This document shows, one piece after another, positions 1 to 5,569 of a stretch of DNA of 6,866 nucleotides (position 1 is its first letter; the number at the start of each line of letters is the position of its first letter). The stretch is from Candidatus Roizmanbacteria bacterium CG09_land_8_20_14_0_10_41_9 (GTDB lineage: Bacteria > Patescibacteriota > Microgenomatia > UBA1406 > GWC2-37-13): the NCBI GenBank assembly GCA_002774185.1, contig PEZG01000014.1, positions 1-6,866 of the forward strand, given 5' to 3'. The translations under genes were made by a program, and so were the position numbers. Under the pieces are notes generated by a model that worked only from the letters and a program-made list of their open reading frames with translations, ran no database searches and was not told where the DNA came from.

Positions 1-243
1 TATCGCTCCATAAAACATTTTTTTAGCATCGAGTTTCTTCTTATCAACGAACTTCTCCTCCAGCTTATCCCACGTTTCCCAAAAAAGACTAAAATCAATT
101 CGATCCTTTTTTACTTGGGAAGGAGCAGATTTCTCTACAATAGATTGGGAGGAAACGTATTCGCCGAGTTTATACCCAGACCCAAATAAGAAGATGCAGG
201 CAGAAAGGATAAGAAGAATATTCGTTATTTTTTTTGCGTTCAT
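1..243 (-). CDS. S41 family carboxyl-terminal processing peptidase, N-terminal part (runs off the left edge)
   Basis: Reading from the ATG at 243 to the window edge gives 81 residues without a stop. Residues 6-22 are a hydrophobic helix (ILLILSACIFLF core) followed by GYKLGEY, which fits an uncleaved signal anchor placing the protease outside the membrane. Residues 54-81 contain FWETWDKLEEKFVDKKKLD and then MFYGAI, the helical start of the mature domain that I associate with S41 (CtpA/Prc-type) peptidases, upstream of the PDZ and Ser-Lys protease core. Those domains lie outside the window, so catalytic residues cannot be checked. The start follows the stop of the 238-aa gene with one base between them (TAATATG), so the two are probably co-transcribed and translationally coupled. 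The family cleaves proteins at or near their C-termini in the cell envelope; the substrate here is unknown. Identification rests on the N-terminal pattern only. Confidence 0.72.
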   Translation of the reverse strand, partial: MNAKKITNILLILSACIFLFGSGYKLGEYVSSQSIVEKSAPSQVKKDRIDFSLFWETWDKLEEKFVDKKKLDAKKMFYGAI

Positions 244-244
244 A

Positions 245-961
245 TTAGGCGTAAAAGTATATTCTACTATTTTTTCTATCAACGAGACAATAAGGAAGAT
301 GGGAATGGAATATTTTTTTCAGATCATCAACATATTTCAAAATAGCATGAGGGATGGTCACTGCTTCACTGGCGTCTTTTACGCTGATGAATCCTTTCGT
401 GCCGAGTGCTTCTATTTTTGCTTGAGCATAGGGCGACAGGGATTCGCAGATGAGGATTTTATTTTGAACTTCAATGTCGGTAAGTCGCATGTTTACCTCT
501 TTGAGGTAAAACGTTCCAGCCCCAAAATCAGCACCTGCGCTTTTTAATACATATTCTTGGCCCTCATTCACCTTGAGGGAAAGCTCATTTTTTTTTATTT
601 CTACAACTTCACCGGTAAAGTATGCCGGGATGGAATTTCTTTTACCCTCAAAAACGGCGATAACCATGACTCCTTCCGTATGGTTAATTTCCTTAATAAT
701 CCCAGCATATTCGCAAACGATCGTCTGGGTTGAAAGAAGGGTTTTTTTATTTGCAAGGGTTTCTCCTTTTTCCGTATGGTCCCCCACAAACTTCTTCAGG
801 TAGCGGAATATCTTCGAGGGAGGGATTCCTAGGGTTTTTGCCAGAGGAATATGGATATCTGTTGCCGTTTTTTCTTCAAGAAACGGAGTATCAAACGTCA
901 CTTTTTGGACCACCTTAAGGAGACACTTGCTTTCTTCGGGTATAGGTATTTTTATAATCAT
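245..961 (-). CDS. Conserved-looking hypothetical protein with a barrel-sandwich (biotinyl/RnfC-like) region
   Basis: This is a 238-aa protein that I cannot name. Residues 1-56 are mixed and end in a helical stretch (IPPSKIFRYLKKF). Residues 57-115 follow the rhythm of a barrel-sandwich hybrid: VGDHTEKGETLA, a spacer, then CEYAGIIKEINHTEGVMVI. This is the GD.V..G..LA ... G.I..I....G layout of biotinyl/lipoyl and RnfC N-terminal folds. The usual MKM lysine motif is absent (EYAG occupies the turn), so it is probably not a biotin or lipoyl carrier. A second beta-rich segment (about 113-155) and an alpha/beta C-terminal part (about 160-238) follow. No signal peptide or membrane segment is visible, so it is likely cytosolic. 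It has its own TATAAT box 10 nt before the ATG and abuts the S41 peptidase gene with a 1-nt gap, suggesting a two-gene unit. The function is unknown; the fold suggestion is an inference from pattern. Confidence 0.75.
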   Translation of the reverse strand: MIIKIPIPEESKCLLKVVQKVTFDTPFLEEKTATDIHIPLAKTLGIPPSKIFRYLKKFVGDHTEKGETLANKKTLLSTQTIVCEYAGIIKEINHTEGVMVIAVFEGKRNSIPAYFTGEVVEIKKNELSLKVNEGQEYVLKSAGADFGAGTFYLKEVNMRLTDIEVQNKILICESLSPYAQAKIEALGTKGFISVKDASEAVTIPHAILKYVDDLKKIFHSHLPYCLVDRKNSRIYFYA

Positions 962-971
962 GTCTATATTT

Positions 972-977
972 ATTATA
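972..977 (-). promoter_or_regulatory. Extended -10 promoter (TGC-TATAAT) for the 238-aa gene, probably leaderless
   Basis: The minus strand reads TGCTATAAT, a perfect -10 hexamer with an extended-10 TGn immediately upstream. Exactly 10 nt separate the hexamer from the ATG at 961, so transcription should begin about 2-4 nt before the start codon. No good -35 is seen at 16-18 bp spacing (the region reads ACCCCC), which fits an extended -10 promoter. No Shine-Dalgarno sequence would fit in such a leader. Confidence 0.6.
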
Positions 978-984
978 GCATCAC

Positions 985-1011
985 GGGGTGGAGAGGGGGT
1001 GAGAGAAGTTT
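985..1011 (-). terminator. C-rich, G-free transcript segment after rpsR; possible Rho-type (rut-like) site
   Basis: On the minus-strand transcript, the 27 nt following the rpsR stop contain 16 C and no G (CTCTCACCCCCTCTCC core). C-rich, G-poor RNA is what Rho binds. The segment sits between the end of the ribosomal-protein operon and a fresh promoter, where termination would make sense. No GC hairpin plus U-run (intrinsic terminator) is present here. The composition is a direct observation; the function is speculative. Confidence 0.25.
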
Positions 1012-1221
1012 TTACCTTAGACCCTGATAAGATACATACGGCAGTAAGCCAAGATATCGGGCATATTTGATATGTTTAGTCAATCGCCGTTGGTGTTTAG
1101 CGCACAGCTGAGTTTTCTCACGACTGAGAATTTTCATCCGAGGCGAAATAAATTTAGCAAGGTTATCGATCTCCTTGTAGCTCGGCGACGCATTATACTG
1201 ACAAAAAAAGCATTTATTCAT
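1012..1221 (-). CDS. rpsR: 30S ribosomal protein bS18, zinc-ribbon form
   Basis: A 69-residue protein of typical bS18 length. It binds 16S rRNA in the small-subunit platform together with bS6. The start MNKCFFC, the IDNLAKFISPRMKIL segment and LCAKHQRRLTKHIKYARYLGLLPY match the family closely. C4 and C7 (CFFC) and C40/H43 (CAKH) would form the zinc site of the metal-binding S18 type. I chose the ATG at 1221, because S18 proteins usually begin just before the CxxC. An in-frame TTG at 1239 would add six residues and overlap the ssb stop. There is a 14-nt gap after ssb and no Shine-Dalgarno sequence, so translation may be coupled to ssb. It is the third gene of rpsF-ssb-rpsR. No rplI (bL9) follows, although it does in many other bacteria. 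Confidence 0.95.
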   Translation of the reverse strand: MNKCFFCQYNASPSYKEIDNLAKFISPRMKILSREKTQLCAKHQRRLTKHIKYARYLGLLPYVSYQGLR

Positions 1222-1235
1222 ATTGGGAAACAGTT

Positions 1236-1730
1236 TCAAAATGGTATATCGTTTGGATCCACATCCTGACTTTCACTGGCACTTTTTCCTTCGGTTTTTC
1301 CTTTTGTGTCTTTCACTTCCCCTGTTGCTTCTTTCTCTTCTAGGGGCTTTGTTTCTTCTACTTTGGTTTCATCACTCCCCACAATCGTTCGTTTCCCATC
1401 CCCAAACACGATAAAGTCATCCAGTACTATTTCCGTAATGGAGCGTTCTTGACCGTCGCGGCCCGTAAAAGAACGGTAGGTAAGTCTTCCTTCAAGGAAC
1501 ACTTTCCTTCCTTTTGAGAGTAGTTTTCCACAAAGTTCAGCGAGTTTTTGCCAAGAAACGATACGATGGTATTGTGTTTCATCCTTTATTTTCCCATCCG
1601 CAGTAGTCCAAGAACGATTCGTTGCAACTCCAAATGTACATACTGCAGTTCCGGCGGGAGTATATTTCAATTCGGGGTCGCGGGTCAAATTACCGATGAG
1701 AATCACCCTATTCAACGATCTGCTTGCCAT
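1236..1730 (-). CDS. ssb: Single-stranded DNA-binding protein
   Basis: This 164-aa protein coats single-stranded DNA during replication, recombination and repair, normally as a homotetramer. The N-terminal OB fold spans about residues 5-112: it opens SLNRVILIGNLTRDPELKYTPAG and holds the conserved aromatic segments W41, YHRIVSWQKLAELC (54-67) and the GRKVFLEGRL strand (74-83). Residues about 115-155 are a hydrophilic Lys/Glu/Thr-rich linker, probably disordered. The C-terminal DPNDIPF (158-164) is the standard acidic SSB tip that recruits partner proteins. It sits between rpsF (31 nt upstream) and rpsR, the classical arrangement. The ATG at 1730 is the only sensible start, since the frame is closed by TAA three codons upstream. 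An AGGAG lies 19 nt before the ATG, too far to be a normal ribosome binding site. Confidence 0.96.
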   Translation of the reverse strand: MASRSLNRVILIGNLTRDPELKYTPAGTAVCTFGVATNRSWTTADGKIKDETQYHRIVSWQKLAELCGKLLSKGRKVFLEGRLTYRSFTGRDGQERSITEIVLDDFIVFGDGKRTIVGSDETKVEETKPLEEKEATGEVKDTKGKTEGKSASESQDVDPNDIPF

Positions 1731-1761
1731 ATGTGGTTAATCGTTTTCTCTCCTAATAGAT

Positions 1762-2025
1762 TTAGGGGTTAACTAGTAACAAATATCGAATGATTTTCTC
1801 ATTGAAATTCAATTTTCTCTTCAAATCCTGAAGTTTATCCTTTTCCATTTCAAATTGCCAGCCGTAAAAGTGGACAGACGAATTTTTCTTAATAGGATAG
1901 GCAAGGGTTTTTTCTCCCCAATCATCTTGGGTAAGAACTTTCCCATTCAACGAAGTAATCGCCTCCTGGATATTTTTTAGCTCTGTTTCTTCCTTGAGAA
2001 GAAAAGTGAATTCGTACTTAGTCAT
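1762..2025 (-). CDS. rpsF: 30S ribosomal protein bS6
   Basis: An 87-residue protein beginning MTKYEFTFLLKEE, the usual bS6 opening, and ending KIIRYLLLVNP, the usual last strand (family: ..kilRyl.v). The central DDWGEKTLAYPIKKNSSVHFY segment is the family's GkrkLAYpI.k...g.Y region. It forms the ribosome platform with bS18, encoded two genes downstream. It is slightly shorter than the common 95-135 residues because it lacks the C-terminal tail. An in-frame ATG at 2061 would add 12 residues, but it lies within the TATAATG of the operon's own -10 box. A transcript from that box would begin after it, so the start at 2025 is preferred. First gene of rpsF-ssb-rpsR; the predicted leader is about 28 nt with no clear Shine-Dalgarno sequence. 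Confidence 0.95.
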   Translation of the reverse strand: MTKYEFTFLLKEETELKNIQEAITSLNGKVLTQDDWGEKTLAYPIKKNSSVHFYGWQFEMEKDKLQDLKRKLNFNEKIIRYLLLVNP

Positions 2026-2059
2026 AACGGACACGTAATTGGTTTTGCTTCTTACGATC

Positions 2060-2065
2060 ATTATA
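2060..2065 (-). promoter_or_regulatory. -10 box (TATAAT) for the rpsF-ssb-rpsR operon
   Basis: A perfect TATAAT on the minus strand ends 34 nt before the rpsF ATG at 2025, predicting a start of transcription near 2053. No convincing -35 is visible at 17 bp, where the region is a T-run formed by the first codons of the divergent gene. It shares two base pairs with the plus-strand TATAAT at 2064-2069. Confidence 0.5.
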
Positions 2066-2069
2066 TAAT
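2064..2069 (+). promoter_or_regulatory. -10 box (TATAAT) for the glycosyltransferase gene, probably leaderless
   Basis: A perfect TATAAT on the plus strand lies exactly 10 nt before the ATG at 2080, giving a predicted leader of about 2-4 nt. A weak TTGGTT (2039-2044) lies 19 bp upstream as a possible -35. There is no Shine-Dalgarno sequence. It overlaps the divergent rpsF -10 box, so the two promoters probably cannot be occupied at the same time. Confidence 0.55.
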
Positions 2070-2079
2070 AATATCAACC

Positions 2080-3786
2080 ATGAAAAAAATCAAGCCCATT
2101 TTGGAAGTTTTATTTGTTGTCTACATTGTCTACACGCGCTGTATAAATCTTTCCTGGGGACTCCCCTACCCTATGCATCCGGATGAACGGAACATGGTGG
2201 ATGCGCTGATGGGATTGAAACTTGACAGCCTGCTCAAGCCGAATTTCTACGCCTATGGTCAGAGTCCTCTTTATTTGGGGTATGGACTCCTTTCCCTATA
2301 CTATTTTTTTTCCTACAAAATCACTGCAATATCTTTTTTCGACGGGACAATCGTTTTAAGAATGATATCTGCCGCTGCTTCGATTGTCACGGTTTTCATC
2401 CTCATCAAGATTATAGGATTCTTTTTCAAGAAAGGTCTCCTCCCGGAAAAAAACGATATGATCGCATATCCGTTATATCTCGTACTGGGGATAAGCCCGT
2501 TCGCGATACAGTTATCCCACTTCGGAACAACAGAGTCCATCCTGATGTTACTCTATGCGTCTATCGTATTCTTGAGCTTGGAGCATCTTTCGGAAACGTC
2601 GCCGTCATGGCGTTTGACCGTTGTGGCGGGGATTGTGTGTGGGATAGCGGCAGCAGTGAAAATGTCGAGCGTTTTATTCATCTTTGTACCGCTATTTGCA
2701 TTTTTATATCATTTTCTTCATACATCAAAGAAATCACCCCCGAAGCAGTGGATAAGACACGCGATCATCTTCCTTTTCGTCGCGGTCATCATAGCCGTAC
2801 TTTTCTCCCCCTATAATTACATTGCATTTGGAGAATTTTACCATTCCATGAAGTACGAATCCGATGTGGCACTCGGAAACGCCCTTGTTTTTTATACAAG
2901 GCAATTCGTCGGAGCGATTCCTGTCGTATTTCAATTAACGTCAATTTTCCCCTATGCTCTCGGTTGGCCAATCTTCATTTTTTCTTTGTGTGGTTTTTTT
3001 CTGCACTTTCGGAAAAAGGAAATGAACTTGTTGAGGTTGGCTTTTTTGGTTTATTTCATCCCGCAGTCTTTTTTGTTTGCAAAATGGACCCGTTTTGTTG
3101 CGTCGGTGTTCCCGCTCCTTTTGATCTTTGCCTACCTGTTCTTATACTCGGTCTTTAGCAAAGTACTCAAAGCGGCAAAAAAAAATCGAAGGATGCAACC
3201 TATTGCATTCGCAGTTTTTTCCCTAGTCGTCTTTTTTTCAATACTGCCGGGTATTGCTTATTTTTCCATATACCAAAGGAAAGATGTGCGATTCCAAGCT
3301 TCAGAATGGATCCATTCTCACATTCCTTCCGAGTCTCTCATCCTGTCTGAAACAGCGAATGTAGTAGATATTCCTCTTAAATTCTTTGGTTACCATCTGA
3401 TCTCTTTTGATTTTTACAACGTAGACAAGGACTTTTTTTTACAGAATAACCTTCAAAATTATTTAAAAGAAGCAGACTATATTTTTGTTCCGTCACGCAG
3501 GATTTTTATGAACCATACGTGTACAGAATTGCAGAATTTAGAATTAAGAATTCAGAATATTGATAGTGAAAGGTGTCGACATCTGGAGGAAGCATATCCG
3601 TTGCTAAATGAATATTATAAAAGGCTATTCTCAGGAGAGCTCGGTTTTGAGCAAGTTGCGGAATTTTCTTCCTACCCGTCCTTTTCCCTATTTGGAAAAA
3701 AAATTGTTGAGTTTCCAGATGAAGGAGCGGAGGAGACCTGGAGCGTTTTTGACCACCCCGTGATTCGCATTTATAAAAGAATATAA
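2080..3786 (+). CDS. Membrane glycosyltransferase, PMT/ArnT-like (GT-C fold)
   Basis: A 568-aa integral membrane protein. Residues 7-25 form the first membrane helix. MHPDERNM (32-39) follows in the first external loop, matching the acidic catalytic-loop motif of GT-C enzymes that take sugars from polyprenyl-phosphate carriers. About ten further hydrophobic segments are visible, for instance at about 90-115, 128-145, 152-168, 179-211, 228-245, 283-308, 317-336, 338-360 and 374-396. KWTRFVASVFPLL (335-347) resembles the family's conserved R-[YF]..P..P motif. Residues 397-568 form a soluble domain ending AEETWSVFDHPVIRIYKR, an ending I associate with Microgenomates members. The expected role is transfer of a sugar onto protein or a surface glycan at the outer face of the membrane; donor and acceptor cannot be told. 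It is divergent from rpsF and convergent with the M20 gene (5 bp between stops). A 7-bp AGAATT repeat tract lies within the soluble domain. Confidence 0.85.
   Translation: MKKIKPILEVLFVVYIVYTRCINLSWGLPYPMHPDERNMVDALMGLKLDSLLKPNFYAYGQSPLYLGYGLLSLYYFFSYKITAISFFDGTIVLRMISAAASIVTVFILIKIIGFFFKKGLLPEKNDMIAYPLYLVLGISPFAIQLSHFGTTESILMLLYASIVFLSLEHLSETSPSWRLTVVAGIVCGIAAAVKMSSVLFIFVPLFAFLYHFLHTSKKSPPKQWIRHAIIFLFVAVIIAVLFSPYNYIAFGEFYHSMKYESDVALGNALVFYTRQFVGAIPVVFQLTSIFPYALGWPIFIFSLCGFFLHFRKKEMNLLRLAFLVYFIPQSFLFAKWTRFVASVFPLLLIFAYLFLYSVFSKVLKAAKKNRRMQPIAFAVFSLVVFFSILPGIAYFSIYQRKDVRFQASEWIHSHIPSESLILSETANVVDIPLKFFGYHLISFDFYNVDKDFFLQNNLQNYLKEADYIFVPSRRIFMNHTCTELQNLELRIQNIDSERCRHLEEAYPLLNEYYKRLFSGELGFEQVAEFSSYPSFSLFGKKIVEFPDEGAEETWSVFDHPVIRIYKRI
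3525..3559 (+). repeat. Short heptamer-period tandem repeat (AGAATT units) inside the glycosyltransferase gene
   Basis: AGAATT occurs at 3525, 3533, 3540 and 3547, with a degenerate AGAATA at 3554. The spacings are 8, 7, 7 and 7 nt. The tract stays in frame and encodes about TELQNLELRIQN (482-493) in the soluble C-terminal domain, a helical, amphipathic-looking stretch. A 7-bp unit changes the reading frame with each copy gained or lost, so copy-number change would switch the gene off unless three copies move together. Confidence 0.6.
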
Positions 3787-3791
3787 GAGTT

Positions 3792-4865
3792 TTATTCGAG
3801 CGATTTGAGGAAATCCTTCAACATAAGGTAATAGTAAGACAGACTTCGGATCGCCACCCACTCGTTATCGGTATGGGAGCCAAGGCCCCATGGGCCAAAG
3901 GTCACGCCATCACACCCCACTTGATTGAAATGTCTGATATCTGAACTTCCGTGTTTGGCTACAACCGGCGCTAATTTCCCACCAATGCGTTTTACAGAAT
4001 CCCGAAGGATAAGAACGTACGGGTTTTCCTTATCCGTGAATTGGGGAGGTTCAAACGAAACGACTTCCATGGTGGTATTTTCCGGAAGGACTTTCTTGAT
4101 CTTTTCTAGCAACGTTTTTTTATCCTCTGGTCGGTATCGGATATCCAATAAAGCGGTGCAATTATCGGGAATCTTATTGAAGGTTTGGTTCGTGGTTTCG
4201 ATACGTGCGACATTGACTGTAGTTTTCCATGCATTCTTTTTGGGGATAGGAAACAGTTTGATGAGTTTGGATAAAACTTGATTCATGATCAAAATAGCAT
4301 TGGTTCCTTGCCAGACATACGCACCATGTGCGGATTTCCCGGAAGTTTTTATTTTTACCCAGAGGATTCCTTTTGCTTTATTATTCACTCCAAAACGGGT
4401 CGGTTCGCCCGCAATAACAAAGCCGGCTCGCACCCCTTTTTCGATTTGGTACTTTGTTCCATTAAAACCTCCCACCTCCTCATCTGTAACGATTTGCAAC
4501 GCAAGAGGATACGGTACTTTTTGTGCCATTTCTTTGAAAACCAAAAGTTCTATAGCAGCTGCTGTCTTCATATCGTATGCTCCCCGACCATATAATCGGT
4601 TTTTTTTAACCACAGGCTTGAACATACGATCCGGGCCAGGAACCACATCTAGATGGGCGTTTAAAATGATTTTGAACCGTTTTGGTCTGGTTTTTCCATG
4701 ATAAACAAGAAGACTGGGGACACTGTTTTTTTCAAACTCCTCAATGGTAAATTCTTTTAATTCTTTTTTTGCAACTTCAAGAACCTTCTTCAAGGCCTTT
4801 TTATTTTCTTGGACCGAAGGAACTTCAATGAGTTTTTTGGAAAGGGAAATGATTTGGTTTATCAT
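3792..4865 (-). CDS. M20 family zinc metallopeptidase/amidohydrolase (ArgE/DapE/carboxypeptidase G2-like)
   Basis: A full-length 357-aa enzyme. Family motifs are in order: NAHLDVVPG with H71 (zinc) and D73; GRGAYDMK with D98 (bridging zinc ligand); TDEEVGG with E129 (general base) and E130 (zinc); AGEPT with E154 (zinc); and SHTDNEW with H331 (zinc). SAHGA with H180 starts the lid/dimerisation domain, about 165-280, which splits the catalytic domain as in DapE and CPG2. All catalytic residues are present, so it should be active. It would hydrolyse an amide or peptide bond of a small substrate (N-acyl amino acid, succinyl-diaminopimelate or a dipeptide); which one cannot be decided. No signal peptide is present, so it is cytosolic. 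The start MINQIISLSKKLIEVPSV fits the family N-terminus. The gene overlaps the upstream 242-aa gene by 41 nt in another frame, and a GGAATAAGAG lies just before the ATG as a weak binding site. Confidence 0.92.
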   Translation of the reverse strand: MINQIISLSKKLIEVPSVQENKKALKKVLEVAKKELKEFTIEEFEKNSVPSLLVYHGKTRPKRFKIILNAHLDVVPGPDRMFKPVVKKNRLYGRGAYDMKTAAAIELLVFKEMAQKVPYPLALQIVTDEEVGGFNGTKYQIEKGVRAGFVIAGEPTRFGVNNKAKGILWVKIKTSGKSAHGAYVWQGTNAILIMNQVLSKLIKLFPIPKKNAWKTTVNVARIETTNQTFNKIPDNCTALLDIRYRPEDKKTLLEKIKKVLPENTTMEVVSFEPPQFTDKENPYVLILRDSVKRIGGKLAPVVAKHGSSDIRHFNQVGCDGVTFGPWGLGSHTDNEWVAIRSLSYYYLMLKDFLKSLE

Positions 4866-5553
4866 ATACTCTTATTCCAAGAGGAACCCGGCCGTATTGC
4901 ACAACGTCAGCAGCAGACGCCCTCATTAGTTCAGCCTGATCGTGATGATTTGTTGTTTGCATAACAAAGTGGCATTTTCCATATCTGCTACCGACAAAAT
5001 AGTTCGAAATGTGCTGTTCTCCCAGTTCCGGATGGAGTTTTATATAGATTGCAGCCTCTCTTGCCGTGAGCCCTTCTGGATAAAATCCTGGGAAACCTTG
5101 AGCTATCCCGATCAAATTAGATCGATCAGTTGGTTTTATAAACCAAGGTAGATCTCGGAGTATAAAAAGATAGGGATAAGATTGCTTTTCTGGACCTTCA
5201 TGAAAATCTTCTACGCAATTTAAGTTTAACTCAGGACAAGGAACCTCAAAACTACCCAGTGCTACATCCAATGCAACCCGTGGGTCAATAACCAGCACCC
5301 GATCTCTTTCTAAATCTTCTTCCTTAACGCCCTTCATTAATCTTTGAAGTACATGTGCCATATCCCAAATATATTCATCTTTTGTGAGCTTACCTCCTTC
5401 TGATAGTAGTATTTTCTCTGGATAATCCGCAGCTACATACCAATCGACCTGTTCCATAATCGCCGGAGGGAGTTCGGGAACTCTAACCTCCTGCGAATCT
5501 GCTCTACTCGCTCGTGTAAAAGGAAACAATAGTGTTTCAACGATTGAGGCCAT
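4825..5553 (-). CDS. Uncharacterised 242-aa protein, C-terminal half resembling DUF5701
   Basis: I do not recognise a function. Residues 1-110 contain acidic helical stretches (TKDEYIWDMAHVLQRLMKGVKEEDL, in part) and a hydrophobic strand VLVID (87-91). Residues 128-230 resemble, from memory, the DUF5701 family: YLFILRDL (128-135), then GLTAREAA (161-168), HPEL (174-177), and YFVGSRYG (185-192), which match that family's strand / pLTveEg / hPelL / f.llGSR pattern and its spacing. No signal peptide or membrane helix is visible, although the N-terminus is mildly hydrophobic; there is no obvious catalytic motif. It lies between ridA (its start is 12 nt past the ridA stop) and the M20 gene, whose start it overlaps by 41 nt. 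It has its own TATAAT 10 nt before the ATG. The gene is intact, and the DUF5701 link is an inference. Confidence 0.75.
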   Translation of the reverse strand: MASIVETLLFPFTRASRADSQEVRVPELPPAIMEQVDWYVAADYPEKILLSEGGKLTKDEYIWDMAHVLQRLMKGVKEEDLERDRVLVIDPRVALDVALGSFEVPCPELNLNCVEDFHEGPEKQSYPYLFILRDLPWFIKPTDRSNLIGIAQGFPGFYPEGLTAREAAIYIKLHPELGEQHISNYFVGSRYGKCHFVMQTTNHHDQAELMRASAADVVQYGRVPLGIRVYDKPNHFPFQKTH

Positions 5554-5563
5554 ATTACAATCT

Positions 5564-5569
5564 ATTATA
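5564..5569 (-). promoter_or_regulatory. -10 box (TATAAT) for the 242-aa gene, probably leaderless; spans the ridA stop
   Basis: The minus strand reads GTATAATAG where ridA ends in GTA TAA, so the ridA stop codon forms part of a perfect TATAAT. Exactly 10 nt follow before the ATG at 5553, the same spacing as at two other genes in this window. No convincing -35 is found at 17 bp, so it may act as an internal promoter inside the amino-acid cluster. Confidence 0.5.

Noticed and set aside
196..207. LSAC (residues 13-16) in the S41 peptidase as a lipoprotein box
   Set aside because: The hydrophobic stretch continues for several residues after the cysteine (IFLF), unlike a lipoprotein cleavage site; a signal anchor fits better.
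194..547. 117-codon plus-strand open frame opposite the 238-aa gene
   Set aside because: It is antisense to a better-supported gene, has low-complexity Phe/Ile-rich protein, and shows no family pattern, promoter or ribosome binding site of its own.
1222..1239. TTG start for rpsR at 1239
   Set aside because: An ATG at 1221 directly precedes the CxxC zinc motif, as in other S18 proteins, and avoids overlap with the ssb stop.
1750..1754. AGGAG as Shine-Dalgarno for ssb
   Set aside because: It lies 19 nt from the ATG, and no in-frame start exists closer to it because of a TAA.
2026..2061. Upstream ATG giving rpsF 12 extra residues
   Set aside because: It lies inside the TATAATG of the predicted -10 box, and the extra residues do not belong to bS6; MTKYEFTF is the normal opening.
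3773..3795. ATAAAA...TTTTAT inverted repeat between the converging glycosyltransferase and M20 genes as a bidirectional terminator
   Set aside because: The stem is six A-T pairs with an 11-nt loop, too weak, and overlaps both coding ends.
4285..4701. 138-codon plus-strand open frame (and an overlapping 105-codon one) opposite the M20 gene
   Set aside because: The M20 frame holds every catalytic motif of its family; these are mirror frames of it with no recognisable features.
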